This document shows positions 19,838 to 27,440 of a stretch of 64,000 nucleotides of DNA, piece by piece. The notes beneath the pieces were generated by a model. It was not told where the DNA came from, did no database searches, and saw only the letters and a list, made by a program, of their open reading frames with translations. Each line of letters opens with the position of its first letter. The stretch's first letter is position 1. This DNA is from Alloalcanivorax marinus (GTDB lineage: Bacteria; Pseudomonadota; Gammaproteobacteria; Pseudomonadales; Alcanivoracaceae): positions 124,001 through 188,000 of the forward strand of contig NZ_JAEKJB010000010.1 in assembly GCF_016785095.1 (NCBI RefSeq), in the 5' to 3' direction. The position numbers and the translations under genes are program-made.

Positions 19838-20143
19838 TCAGTAGTCGCAGGCTGCCATGAGCAGGGAGGCGTGGGTCTGGCCCAGCCCCTGTTCACGCTT
19901 GTCACGGGTAAGCTGGGTGACCTGGTCGGCGTCATCGAGGTGCATGCGGAACAGCAGTTGATTGGTGCGCGCCATGCGCGCCAGCTGCTTGGCGGACAAT
20001 GACACCAGCACCCGCGCCAGCGATTCGTCGATCTTCAGCCGGAAAAGGGCGGTGGCGTAGTCCTCGTTAAGAAGACGCTGCGCCAGCAGCATGTAGGACA
20101 GATTCAGATCCTGGATTTCATTGAGAACGCCGTCGATGTTCAT
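19838..20143 (-). CDS. flhD: Flagellar master regulator subunit FlhD
   Basis: 101 aa. The family start MNIDGVLNEIQDLNLSYMLLAQRLLNED and the middle FRLKIDESLARVLVSLSAKQL identify FlhD. I chose the ATG at 20143, with AAGGAG about 11 bp upstream. The open frame continues 51 codons further up, through the leader, but that part has no family similarity. FlhD with FlhC turns on flgA, flgB, fliA, fliE, fliF and related promoters. The long AT-rich region upstream carries CRP sites. Confidence 0.96.
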   Translation of the reverse strand: MNIDGVLNEIQDLNLSYMLLAQRLLNEDYATALFRLKIDESLARVLVSLSAKQLARMARTNQLLFRMHLDDADQVTQLTRDKREQGLGQTHASLLMAACDY

Positions 20144-20170
20144 GGGTGCGCTTGCTCCTTCGATAACCCC

Positions 20171-20189
20171 AACCGGGTAGAACCCGGTT
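20171..20189 (-). promoter_or_regulatory. Leader stem-loop upstream of flhD
   Basis: AACCGGGT pairs perfectly with ACCCGGTT around a 3-nt loop, about 28 bp before the flhD ATG. A second, shorter stem (AAGCC/GGCTT) is at 20203-20215. They could affect flhD translation or mRNA stability. Confidence 0.5.
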
Positions 20190-20272
20190 CCCATTGAAAT
20201 GAAAGCCTCTGGCTTCCATCCGGCCCCATCCGTCCATGTGGTGACGGGCACCGGGTGATACGAAAAAATCAT

Positions 20273-20291
20273 TAGACCAGACCAATGTCTA
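20273..20291 (-). promoter_or_regulatory. Inverted repeat in flhDC promoter region
   Basis: TAGAC-N9-GTCTA (extended TTAGAC...GTCTAG) lies just downstream of the proposed flhDC start. Its form suits a dimeric regulator such as a LuxR- or LysR-type protein. The binder is unknown. Confidence 0.35.
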
Positions 20292-20357
20292 GTCACTTTG
20301 GGTTGGCATTTTATGGTTGAAACGTATCACAGTTTTGGCGTGAAGCTCATACTTTAT

Positions 20358-20373
20358 TGTGAATAAAATCACA
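20358..20373 (-). promoter_or_regulatory. CRP site 1 upstream of flhDC
   Basis: TGTGA-ATAAAA-TCACA matches the CRP consensus (TGTGA-N6-TCACA) exactly. Its centre is about 222 bp from the flhD ATG and 31 bp from the second site. Confidence 0.75.
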
Positions 20374-20388
20374 TATCGATTGTTTTTT

Positions 20389-20404
20389 TGTGACGCAATT
20401 CACA
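20389..20404 (-). promoter_or_regulatory. CRP site 2 upstream of flhDC
   Basis: TGTGA-CGCAAT-TCACA is a second exact CRP consensus. Centres of the two sites are 31 bp apart, close to three helical turns, so two CRP dimers would lie on the same DNA face. Confidence 0.72.
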
Positions 20405-20484
20405 TTAAAGGATTTTGTCAAAATAGAGACCTGTTAGTGCCACGTGAAGGAGTTGAAGGGCGGGAAAATCATGCTTTTAACCTA

Positions 20485-20778
20485 TCAGCGGGAACGCTCC
20501 CCCTCCCGCTCGTCCAGGTCTCTGACCCAAACCAGCAGCTCGGCGATTACCTGGTACAGCGCCGATGGAATACGCTCATCCACATCCAGTTGCATCAGCA
20601 ACGCCACCAGTTCCGGGGCGTCATGCACGAAGATATCGCGTTGCCGCGCCTCGGCGATGATGCGCTCGGCCAGTTCCCCATAGCCCCGGGCCAGCACCCG
20701 GGGGGCGTCATCGCCATCCCGGTAGGCCAGCGCCACGGCGCGGCGACGGCCCCCCTCGGGGCCTCGTTCATCGCTCAT
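20485..20778 (-). CDS. Stand-alone FlhB C-terminal-domain protein (FhlB/YlqH type)
   Basis: 97 aa. From RRAVALAYRDGDDAPRVLARG to the C-terminal IPSALYQVIAELLVWVRDLDE it parallels FlhB after its NPTH cleavage site (YAVALKYEERSMNAPRVVAKG...IPGPLYTAVAEVLVWAF). It thus resembles the cleaved FlhB-CC fragment made as its own gene, without membrane helices or an NPTH motif. Such proteins are known (EscU/YscU/FlhB-like), but their role is poorly defined. The start at 20778 (MSDERG) overlaps the FliK-like gene by 11 bp. It is the last gene of the fliD operon. Confidence 0.85.
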   Translation of the reverse strand: MSDERGPEGGRRRAVALAYRDGDDAPRVLARGYGELAERIIAEARQRDIFVHDAPELVALLMQLDVDERIPSALYQVIAELLVWVRDLDEREGERSR

Positions 20779-21928
20779 CGGCGCCCTCCTCCACAACCCT
20801 GAGGTGGACGCCGCCCAACCCCAGATTGACCAGCCGCTCCCGCAGACGGGCACTGCCGGCGCGCAGCCGCCGGGCCGTGTCCTCGGCGGCGCCGAGAGTC
20901 AGATCGAGACGGTCCCGCTCCAGCGCCAGGCGTACCCGCACCTCCCCCAGGGCGGGCAGACTCAGGGTCAGGCCGGTGCGCCAGGGCTGGCCGGCTTCGT
21001 CCCCACCGGCTTCCTCTCCGGAGGCATGCTCCCGGTGTTGCGGCGGTTTCTCGGGAAGCTGGATCATCAACGCCATGAAGATGCCGGACCAGACATCCCC
21101 CTCCCAGCGCAATACCGGCGCGGCGAGCATTTCCAACTGGTGGCGCAACACGCCGTGCAGGACATCCCGCTGGGTCTCGGAAAAGGCTGGCGCCGCGGAG
21201 CGCGCCGGCTCATCGCCAGGGAGCGCTCGCCCGACCGCCTCCACGCCGGGAGACGTGGACCCCGGGGCGGAGCGGTCACCGACTCCGGAAGGCGTCGTCG
21301 ATGACGAGCCGCCCACCGTCGGGGCGGCCACGTTCACCGGGCGAGCGGGTACCGCGCCACCCGGTGCCGGATCGACCCCGGCGCCCTCCGGCTGAAGCGG
21401 GGCCGGTGAAACACCACGGGCTTCCAGGAAAACGCGCATCTGCGGCTCCCGGACCAGGGTGGCGGCGTCCCGTCTCCCCTGGAACCAGCCTTGCAGATGG
21501 GACTCGTAGAACAGACCGCTTTGTTCCAGGCTGCCGCGTAGCCGGGTTGCCAGCTCCGGCGCCCCTTGCTGGCCGGCCGGCATCAGCGGGGTGGGCTGAC
21601 GGACCGCCGACGGCGGCGCCGGATAACGGGCCAGCAGATCGGCGATGGTGCGCGCGGCGGGGCTGAAATGAGTACGAGTGGAGCCGCTGACGGGGTCGGC
21701 CTTCGCTGGCGGCGGCCGGCCGGCCTCGCCCTCGGTGGCGGGCGCGCCGCCTTCCCGGGCCGGCAACGCCCGTGGATCAAGACGGGAGTCACTACGCACC
21801 GCGGTGAGCGCCTCAGCCCCCAACAGCGGGCGCACCGGGTCTGGCTGAGGGCGCACCAGAGGCACGTCCACCCGTTTGCCCAGTACCTGGTGCAACAAGG
21901 TGTCGAGAATCGGCGTAATGCCGCTCAC
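20768..21928 (-). CDS. FliK-like protein (second hook-length-control-type protein)
   Basis: 386 aa, with a long Pro/Ala/Gly-rich, low-complexity N-terminal and central region. The C-terminal domain of about 100 residues (WRTGLTLSLPALGEVRVRLALERDRLDLTL...LRERLVNLGLGGVHLRV) has the Flg_hook pattern of FliK. A segment SGLFYESHLQGWFQG (about 135-150) marks the FliK-like family found beside FlhB-C-like proteins. The start is a GTG overlapping the fliT stop (GTGA). The true fliK is at 33.8 kb. Pairing with the FlhB-C homologue suggests a second export-switch module, as an inference. Confidence 0.75.
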   Translation of the reverse strand: MSGITPILDTLLHQVLGKRVDVPLVRPQPDPVRPLLGAEALTAVRSDSRLDPRALPAREGGAPATEGEAGRPPPAKADPVSGSTRTHFSPAARTIADLLARYPAPPSAVRQPTPLMPAGQQGAPELATRLRGSLEQSGLFYESHLQGWFQGRRDAATLVREPQMRVFLEARGVSPAPLQPEGAGVDPAPGGAVPARPVNVAAPTVGGSSSTTPSGVGDRSAPGSTSPGVEAVGRALPGDEPARSAAPAFSETQRDVLHGVLRHQLEMLAAPVLRWEGDVWSGIFMALMIQLPEKPPQHREHASGEEAGGDEAGQPWRTGLTLSLPALGEVRVRLALERDRLDLTLGAAEDTARRLRAGSARLRERLVNLGLGGVHLRVVEEGADER

Positions 21929-22323
21929 GAGCGCCCTTTATCGAAGCGCCCGTCCACCACGGCGGCCTCCTGGGCACCGTAGGAGCGGTTCAAATCCCGT
22001 CGGCGACGTGACAGCCCGATCAACTGATCCAGTTCCTCGCGACGGGTTTCCAGGCAGAGACGCACACCGCGCTCTCTCTCCAGAATCCGTTCCAGCAGTT
22101 CCGCCTTGCGGTGGCGCTGACGTTCATTGAGCCGCACGGACACTTCCCCCCGGGCCAGACGCTCCACGTCCAGCACGTACAGGCTTTCTTCCTCGATCAG
22201 CGCGTTCCAATCCTGCCCCCGGGCGTGTTCGAGCATGCGTCCGGTGCGCACCAGCAACCCTTCATAGGCCTGCAGAACCTGTTCGCCGGTACTGGGAGCC
22301 CGGCTCGGCGCGGTCTTCGTCAT
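21925..22323 (-). CDS. fliT: FliT-like flagellar export chaperone
   Basis: 132 aa, mostly helical and charged (QVLQAYEGLLVRTGRMLEHARGQDWNALIEEE, then ERILERERGVRLCLETRREELDQLIG). Its size and helix pattern, and its place right after fliS, fit FliT. That protein chaperones the FliD cap and, in enterics, binds FlhDC to damp class II expression. FlhDC is present here, so the same feedback is plausible. It overlaps fliS and the FliK-like gene by 4 bp each. Confidence 0.75.
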   Translation of the reverse strand: MTKTAPSRAPSTGEQVLQAYEGLLVRTGRMLEHARGQDWNALIEEESLYVLDVERLARGEVSVRLNERQRHRKAELLERILERERGVRLCLETRREELDQLIGLSRRRRDLNRSYGAQEAAVVDGRFDKGRS

Positions 22324-22745
22324 TCGCCCCCCTGGGCCTTCGCGGGCTCGATCTGGCGCCAGGCGGAGGCGATGTCCTCAAGCAGACGGCCAGCCTCTTC
22401 CAGGCTGGCCGGGTCGTTGCGAAGGTTGGCGTTGAGCAGCAGCCTGGCGATGTAGTCGTACAAGGCCGCCAGCCGTTCCGCCACCTCGCCGCCCTTGTCC
22501 CGGTCCAGCGCCGCCAGCAGGCCGTTATTGACGATGTCGAGGGCTTTGGAAATGGCTTCGCCTTTGCGGGCCGGGCGCTGGTTCTCCATGTGCAGCCGGG
22601 CGGTACGGATCGCCGAGGCCGCGCCGTCGAACAACATGGTAATCAGTTGATGGGGACTGGCGGACAGAACGCCGCTTTCCACTCCCACCCGGGCATAGGC
22701 CCCGGCGCCGCGACCGTAGGCGGCCGCTCCATGCGATGTTGTCAT
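22320..22745 (-). CDS. fliS: Flagellin chaperone FliS
   Basis: 141 aa, an antiparallel helical protein that binds the flagellin C-terminus and prevents its premature polymerisation. AYARVGVESGVLSASPHQLITMLFDGAASAIRTARLHME and LNYDYIARLL-like helices (ALYDYIARLLLNANLRND) are family hallmarks. AGGAAGG precedes the ATG. It lies 25 bp after fliD in the sigma-28-controlled fliDST set. Confidence 0.95.
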   Translation of the reverse strand: MTTSHGAAAYGRGAGAYARVGVESGVLSASPHQLITMLFDGAASAIRTARLHMENQRPARKGEAISKALDIVNNGLLAALDRDKGGEVAERLAALYDYIARLLLNANLRNDPASLEEAGRLLEDIASAWRQIEPAKAQGGE

Positions 22746-22770
22746 AACCCCTTCCTTCCGACGTGGCGGT

Positions 22771-24120
22771 TTATTGGCCCAGCTGTGCGTTGAGGGCGTC
22801 GAATTGCTGCGTGAGGTAGGAACTGGTGGAGTTCATCTCCGCGATCATGCTGTCCAGTTTCTGGAATTGTGTCCGGTAACGAGCCAACGTGCTGTTGATG
22901 CGGTCCTCGGTACGGAGGTACTGGGTCTGCAGGGTCTCGATGCTGGTTTCCAGCCCCTCGGTGGCATCGTCCAGGGTGCCGCCGTCATCCACCATGTCGG
23001 CAAGCGCGTCATCGAGGCGCACGGCCAGGCCATCCTTGCCGGCGCGTCCGGTGAAGAAATCAGCCAGCGCGCCAAGCTGGTTGTCGACGGCGTCGTCCAC
23101 CGCTTCCTCATCCACCTCCAGGGTTCCATCCACCTTGAGGGTGATGCCGATGTCGGCAAGGGTATTGAATGCCCCGCCGGCGCCGCCACCGCTGACCACG
23201 GAACGCAGCCGGGACTCAATACCACGTAAGGTGGCGTCGCCCAGCAGAGCGCCACTCTCTCCGGTGTCCTGATTGAAACGGGTCAGGTTATCGAGGGTTT
23301 CCTGCAGGGTGTTGTAGGCATCGGCGAAGCTCTTCACCGCTTTTTTGATACCGGCGCCGTCACGGGTTACGTCCAGGGTGGCGGTGCCGGTTTCCTTGAG
23401 GTTGAGGGTGACCCCCTGAATGGCATCCTCCACCTGGTTGCTCTGGCTGGTCACGGCGATGCCGTTGATGGTGAGCCGCGCGTTCAGCGCCGGCACCTCG
23501 GAATCCGGGTCCAGGGCCAGGGACGGGCCCAGCCCGCCGCCGAAGGTCACCGAATCGATGGCGGCCTCGGTGCCGGTGGCCGTGGAGGAAAGCACCAGGC
23601 GATAAGGGGTATCGCCGCCGTCGTTCATCAGCGACGCTTGGATACCACCGTCGGCGTCATTGATGGCATCGCGAATGCCCTCCAGCGTGCTTTGTTTCTC
23701 GCCGATTTCCAGATCCAGGGTGTCGCCGTTGGCAAGCGTGATGTTCAGCGTACCGGCGCCCAGGGCTTCATCCGCGGCGGCGATGCCCTGGGTGGCGATG
23801 CTGTAGCCCCGGGCGCGCTGGCTGACGTCCAGATCGTAATTCCCGGTCAGCGCGTCATCACCCAGAGTGGCGCTCAGCGCATCACCGGAGACCTCTTTTT
23901 TTACCGCCTCGAACTGCTTACCGTCGGCGAGCTTGGCGACCGCGTCCTGAAAGCTGGTAAGCGCGCTCTCCAGCTTGCCATAGGCGGAGATTTTCGCCTG
24001 ATAACTTTGCTGCTTGAGGGTAATGGGTGTCAGTTGCTGGCGCTCGGAGGCTTCCAACTGATCCAGCAGGCTGTTGAGGTCGAGCCCGGAACCGATACCC
24101 AACGAGGAAATTGAGGCCAT
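22771..24120 (-). CDS. fliD: Flagellar cap protein FliD
   Basis: 449 aa filament cap that guides flagellin assembly. The N-terminal ISSLGIGSGLDLNSLLDQLEASE, the flagellin-like helical ends and the C-terminal coiled segment (YLRTEDRINSTLARYRTQFQKLDSMIAEMNSTSSYLTQQFDAL) are typical. The middle is Asp/Gly-rich surface-domain sequence. AGGAAG stands eight bases before the ATG. A strong sigma-28 promoter match lies about 97 bp upstream. It heads the operon fliD-fliS-fliT-fliK-like-FlhB-C-like. Confidence 0.96.
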   Translation of the reverse strand: MASISSLGIGSGLDLNSLLDQLEASERQQLTPITLKQQSYQAKISAYGKLESALTSFQDAVAKLADGKQFEAVKKEVSGDALSATLGDDALTGNYDLDVSQRARGYSIATQGIAAADEALGAGTLNITLANGDTLDLEIGEKQSTLEGIRDAINDADGGIQASLMNDGGDTPYRLVLSSTATGTEAAIDSVTFGGGLGPSLALDPDSEVPALNARLTINGIAVTSQSNQVEDAIQGVTLNLKETGTATLDVTRDGAGIKKAVKSFADAYNTLQETLDNLTRFNQDTGESGALLGDATLRGIESRLRSVVSGGGAGGAFNTLADIGITLKVDGTLEVDEEAVDDAVDNQLGALADFFTGRAGKDGLAVRLDDALADMVDDGGTLDDATEGLETSIETLQTQYLRTEDRINSTLARYRTQFQKLDSMIAEMNSTSSYLTQQFDALNAQLGQ

Positions 24121-24216
24121 CTGACTGTGCTTCCTGTGTTCGCCGGGGAGTATTGTCGCCGGACCGGCCGCCCCGGTAGCGGCGGAATAACGCCCGGCAA
24201 GGGTCGCTTTTCCAGG

Positions 24217-24243
24217 CTATCGGCGTATCCACACAGGACTTTA
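24217..24243 (-). promoter_or_regulatory. Sigma-28 promoter for fliD operon
   Basis: TAAAGTCC-N11-GCCGATAG on the minus strand lies in the gap between the PilZ/HD-GYP gene and fliD. It is a near-consensus FliA promoter driving fliDST and the two switch-like genes. Confidence 0.85.
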
Positions 24244-24252
24244 GGAAGCATT

Positions 24253-25917
24253 TCAATCCGCCGGCGCCGGCAACGAGCTCTCCGGTTCGCCGCGCCGCGT
24301 CAGCGCCTCGCCATCCAGCCAGCCACCGTCGTCGGAGCGCAACCGGACCCGCACGGGAAGCCCCTGTTCGTCGAGTGACGCCACGCGACCGATCAGGCCG
24401 TCCGGGTAGCGCACCAGACATCCCACCGGCCAACGGCCAAAATGCGCCTGGTAACGCGACACCCATTGCGCGTCGAAGCGGCTGTCGTTCTTTTCCAGCC
24501 AGCGATGAATATCCGTGATCGACCAGGGTTCGCGCCCGGGCCGCTGGCGAGACAGAATGTCGGCCACGTCCACCACCGAAGCCAGCCGCGCCAGGTCGCT
24601 CAGTTCGTCGCCGTCGCGACGATGAGGGTAACCGCTGCCATCAAGCCGTTCATTGATATCACGCACCACGGCCTGCACCACCGGCGTGGACAGCCAGCCA
24701 CAGGTGTCGAGACGCTGCAGCAACAGGGGCACATGGCCCTGCACCCAGCGATGCTGACGCTCGTCCAGCACCGGCAACGCCAGCAATTCCCTGGGCAACA
24801 GGGCCTTGCCCAGGTCATGCACCATGGCCGCCGCCGTCAGCGCCTTGCAAAGCGCCCGGGGCATATCACGGGCACGGGCGAAATCCAGCAAATGCACCGC
24901 CACGCCCAGGCCGTGGCGCACCAGAAGCGGTTCATTGTTCAAACAGCGGGTGGCGAACAGCAGCCCTTCCCGGTCTTCTTCCTGCAGTTCCAGCAGCCGC
25001 TCGGCCTGACGGGAAAGCTGCACCGCGTCGACATGCTCCCCCTGGCGCAACGCCAGCATCTGGGTGTCCAGCCAGGCGGCGCTGGGGGCCAGGCGGTCGA
25101 CCATCGGCGGTACCGGGAAACGGGAATTCGGGTGCGCTCTCAGCGGCGCCGGCGCCGCCGGGCGGAATAGTGACGAGGCGGCCAGGTCGGTTCGGTCGCC
25201 ACCGGCCACCCGGGCGGCCTCCCGCTCCACCTCCCGCACCATGAACCACAGGCGCCGTTCCTGGGCCGGATCCGGTGTCTCGAACTCAAACCCCGCGCTG
25301 ACCGTGCCACGACCGGGATCGGCCTTGAGGTGACGGGCCCGGGCGGCGCTCTTGAAGCGGCTGCCATCGGGAAAGGTGATCTCCAACAACAGTTGCCGTT
25401 CGTCCTCAAGCTCGTCGTTAAGACCGCCGGCCACCAGTTCCACCCGGCATCCGGTCAGCGAAAGGTCACGCAGATCACCAAGCCCGGAAACGCCGCTTTC
25501 CTCATGACGCACCAGCACCGACGCCTCCATGCCCACGCGCAGAGCGGCCCGGAAGGCATCCCGGCGCTGCTGCCACTCCAGCTCACCGGGGTAGGCGCAG
25601 TGCAACCAGTGGCGCCCGGACTCTTCCTGCACACGAATGGCCTTTAGTAACGGCGTGCGCACCATGCCTCCATCACCCTGGCCCACCAGTCGGAAGCCCA
25701 GCCCACGACGCAGCTTGCCAACCCGTTCGCCGAGCGCGGTGACATCCAGCACCAGCACGCGACCAGGCTCGAATTCCGCCAGCACCACCGGTAACGGATC
25801 GCTGTCGCGCCCTTCCAATGCCAGCGCGGCCCCGCCGGGGCGAGCCAGTGCGTTCAGCAATTCCTCAATGCGGCCCGGATGCTCGACCCGGTCGAATTCT
25901 TCTGGAGAGGGTGTCAT
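24253..25917 (-). CDS. YcgR-like/PilZ protein fused to a degenerate HD-GYP domain
   Basis: 554 aa. Residues about 15-110 look like the YcgR N-terminal domain. A PilZ domain follows with both c-di-GMP motifs intact: RRDAFR (118-123) and DLSLTG (151-156). The C-terminal half (about 330-460) is HD-GYP-like, with VHDLGK (H367/D368), GHVPLLL (H395) and ERLDGSGYP. The His pair normally just before ERLDG is replaced (D420-I-N422), so part of the metal site is lost. It may sense rather than cleave c-di-GMP. I chose the ATG at 25917 (GAGGA upstream). A sigma-28 promoter match lies about 34 bp above it. It sits between fliD and fliC. Confidence 0.82.
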   Translation of the reverse strand: MTPSPEEFDRVEHPGRIEELLNALARPGGAALALEGRDSDPLPVVLAEFEPGRVLVLDVTALGERVGKLRRGLGFRLVGQGDGGMVRTPLLKAIRVQEESGRHWLHCAYPGELEWQQRRDAFRAALRVGMEASVLVRHEESGVSGLGDLRDLSLTGCRVELVAGGLNDELEDERQLLLEITFPDGSRFKSAARARHLKADPGRGTVSAGFEFETPDPAQERRLWFMVREVEREAARVAGGDRTDLAASSLFRPAAPAPLRAHPNSRFPVPPMVDRLAPSAAWLDTQMLALRQGEHVDAVQLSRQAERLLELQEEDREGLLFATRCLNNEPLLVRHGLGVAVHLLDFARARDMPRALCKALTAAAMVHDLGKALLPRELLALPVLDERQHRWVQGHVPLLLQRLDTCGWLSTPVVQAVVRDINERLDGSGYPHRRDGDELSDLARLASVVDVADILSRQRPGREPWSITDIHRWLEKNDSRFDAQWVSRYQAHFGRWPVGCLVRYPDGLIGRVASLDEQGLPVRVRLRSDDGGWLDGEALTRRGEPESSLPAPAD

Positions 25918-25950
25918 GGCCAATGTCCTCGAATAACGCCTGAAATCAGT

Positions 25951-25977
25951 GTATCGGTTCCCACTCCGCATCCTTTA
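25951..25977 (-). promoter_or_regulatory. Sigma-28 promoter for the PilZ/HD-GYP gene
   Basis: TAAAGGAT-N11-ACCGATAC on the minus strand has a good -35 and a -10 one base off consensus, directly upstream of the gene. It would make this c-di-GMP protein a class III flagellar gene, like enteric ycgR. Confidence 0.7.
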
Positions 25978-26047
25978 TATGCAAATTTTGCCGGCCCGCG
26001 TCAGGCGAAGGGCAGGCTGGCTGAATGCGTTTTTTTTCGGTCAACCC

Positions 26048-26074
26048 TAAAGCCTGACCGGTCGCCGCCGAAAA
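26048..26074 (+). promoter_or_regulatory. Sigma-28 promoter for fliC
   Basis: TAAAGCCT-N11-GCCGAAAA begins about 92 bp before the flagellin ATG. The spacer length matches the other seven sites exactly. Confidence 0.85.
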
Positions 26075-26139
26075 ACGGGGTAACGGCCCGCGCCGTTGCT
26101 CTCAATCCAAACGGTGAAAAACCAGAGAAGGACATCGCT

Positions 26140-27417
26140 ATGTCAGTCATCAACACCAACATCACGGCCCTGATCGGCCAGCAGAACCTGGGCAAATCCC
26201 AGAGCGCGCTGCAAACCTCCATGGAGCGCCTGTCCTCCGGCCTGCGCATCAACAGCGCCGCCGACGACGCCGCCGGCCAGGCCATCGCCAACCGCATGAC
26301 CGCCCAGACCACCGGTCTGGCGCAGGCTCAGCGCAACGCCAACGACGGCATCTCCGTGGCCCAGACCGCGGAAGGCGCCCTCAACCAGGTCAACGACAAC
26401 CTGCAGCGGATTCGTGAACTGACCGTACAGGCTCAGAACGACACCAACAGTGAATCCGACCTGTCCTCCATCCAGGACGAGATCAACCAGCGCCTGGACG
26501 AAATCGACCGTGTTTCCCAGGAGACTAACTTCAACGGCGTGAAGGTTCTGGCATCAAACCAGGAATTCTCCATCCAGGTAGGCGCCAACGATGGTGAGCA
26601 AATCACCATGAACCTGAAGGAAATCAACGCCGAAACCCTGAACCTGGACAGCTTCGACGTCACCAAGGAATCCGTGCAATCCGCCAACTTCGGCGCCACC
26701 GCCGCCGATGGTGATTCCGTTACCGCCAAGTTCAGCGCCTCCGGCCTGGCCGACCTCACCGACAGCACCGGCGGCACCGCCCTGGCCGACGTAAGCGCGG
26801 AAGGCAATATCTACGAGAAAGCCGACGGCACCGGCTACGTGGCCCTGGCCGCGGACGGCAACTACTACGCAGTGGACACCACCGACGCGTCCGCCCTGAC
26901 CTTCGATAGCTCCGGCACCGCCGTGGACGCCGCCGACGTGGACACCGAGAACGGTCCGGTGGAAAGCGTGATGGCCGACGTGACCCTGGACACCGCCACC
27001 AGCCTGGACAGCGCCGACATCACCGAGATCAATGACGCCAAAGGCAACGGTACCGGTGAGTACCTGCGTGACAACGGCGACGGCACCTACAACAAAGTCG
27101 TCATCGCCGACGACGGCACCGTTACCGAAGGCGAAGCCGTGAACGTGGACCCGCTGAAGGCCCTGGACGGCGCCCTGAGCAGCGTCGACAGCCTGCGCTC
27201 CGAGCTGGGTGCCATGCAGAACCGCTTCGAGTCCGCGATCACCAACCTGAGCACCACGGAAACCAACCTGACCGCGGCCCGCTCTCGCATCGAGGACGCC
27301 GATTACGCGGTGGAAGTGTCCAACATGACCCGCGCCCAGATCCTGCAACAAGCGGGCACCTCGGTACTGGCCCAGGCCAACCAAGTACCTCAGGGCGTGC
27401 TGTCCCTGCTCGGCTAA
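26140..27417 (+). CDS. fliC: Flagellin
   Basis: 425 aa filament subunit. The conserved N-terminus (MSVINTNITALIGQQNL, ERLSSGLRINSAADDAAGQAIANRM) and C-terminus (SRIEDADYAVEVSNMTRAQILQQAGTSVLAQANQ...LSLLG) form the D0/D1 core. The middle, about residues 190-340, is a variable, strongly acidic Asp/Thr/Ala-rich domain. The start at 26140 has GAGAAGGA upstream. The frame opens earlier at 25879 but that part has no family similarity. It is followed by a strong intrinsic terminator and preceded by a sigma-28 promoter. It is the only flagellin gene in the window. Confidence 0.97.
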   Translation: MSVINTNITALIGQQNLGKSQSALQTSMERLSSGLRINSAADDAAGQAIANRMTAQTTGLAQAQRNANDGISVAQTAEGALNQVNDNLQRIRELTVQAQNDTNSESDLSSIQDEINQRLDEIDRVSQETNFNGVKVLASNQEFSIQVGANDGEQITMNLKEINAETLNLDSFDVTKESVQSANFGATAADGDSVTAKFSASGLADLTDSTGGTALADVSAEGNIYEKADGTGYVALAADGNYYAVDTTDASALTFDSSGTAVDAADVDTENGPVESVMADVTLDTATSLDSADITEINDAKGNGTGEYLRDNGDGTYNKVVIADDGTVTEGEAVNVDPLKALDGALSSVDSLRSELGAMQNRFESAITNLSTTETNLTAARSRIEDADYAVEVSNMTRAQILQQAGTSVLAQANQVPQGVLSLLG

Positions 27418-27440
27418 ACCGGTTCCATCCGGTCGCCATG

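Larger units (their letters stand above)
20144..20484 (-). promoter_or_regulatory. flhDC control region and 5' leader (341 bp, no gene)
   Basis: This gap between the FlhB-C-like gene and flhD is strikingly AT-rich at 20250-20440 compared with its surroundings. It holds two CRP sites, a candidate -10 TAAAAT (minus, 20308-20313), a TAGAC-N9-GTCTA dyad and a leader with stem-loops. The leader also has several GGA triplets (minus strand of 20211-20236) that could be CsrA sites. With a start near 20301-20304 the CRP sites would be centred near -62 and -93, fitting class I activation. I see no credible ORF here. Confidence 0.7.

Noticed and set aside
20144..20296. 51-codon upstream extension of FlhD
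   Set aside because: It crosses the leader hairpins and has no FlhD similarity. The ATG at 20143 has a good Shine-Dalgarno.
25879..26139. Upstream extension of the flagellin frame
   Set aside because: It overlaps the sigma-28 promoter and the divergent gene. Flagellin begins at MSVINTN.
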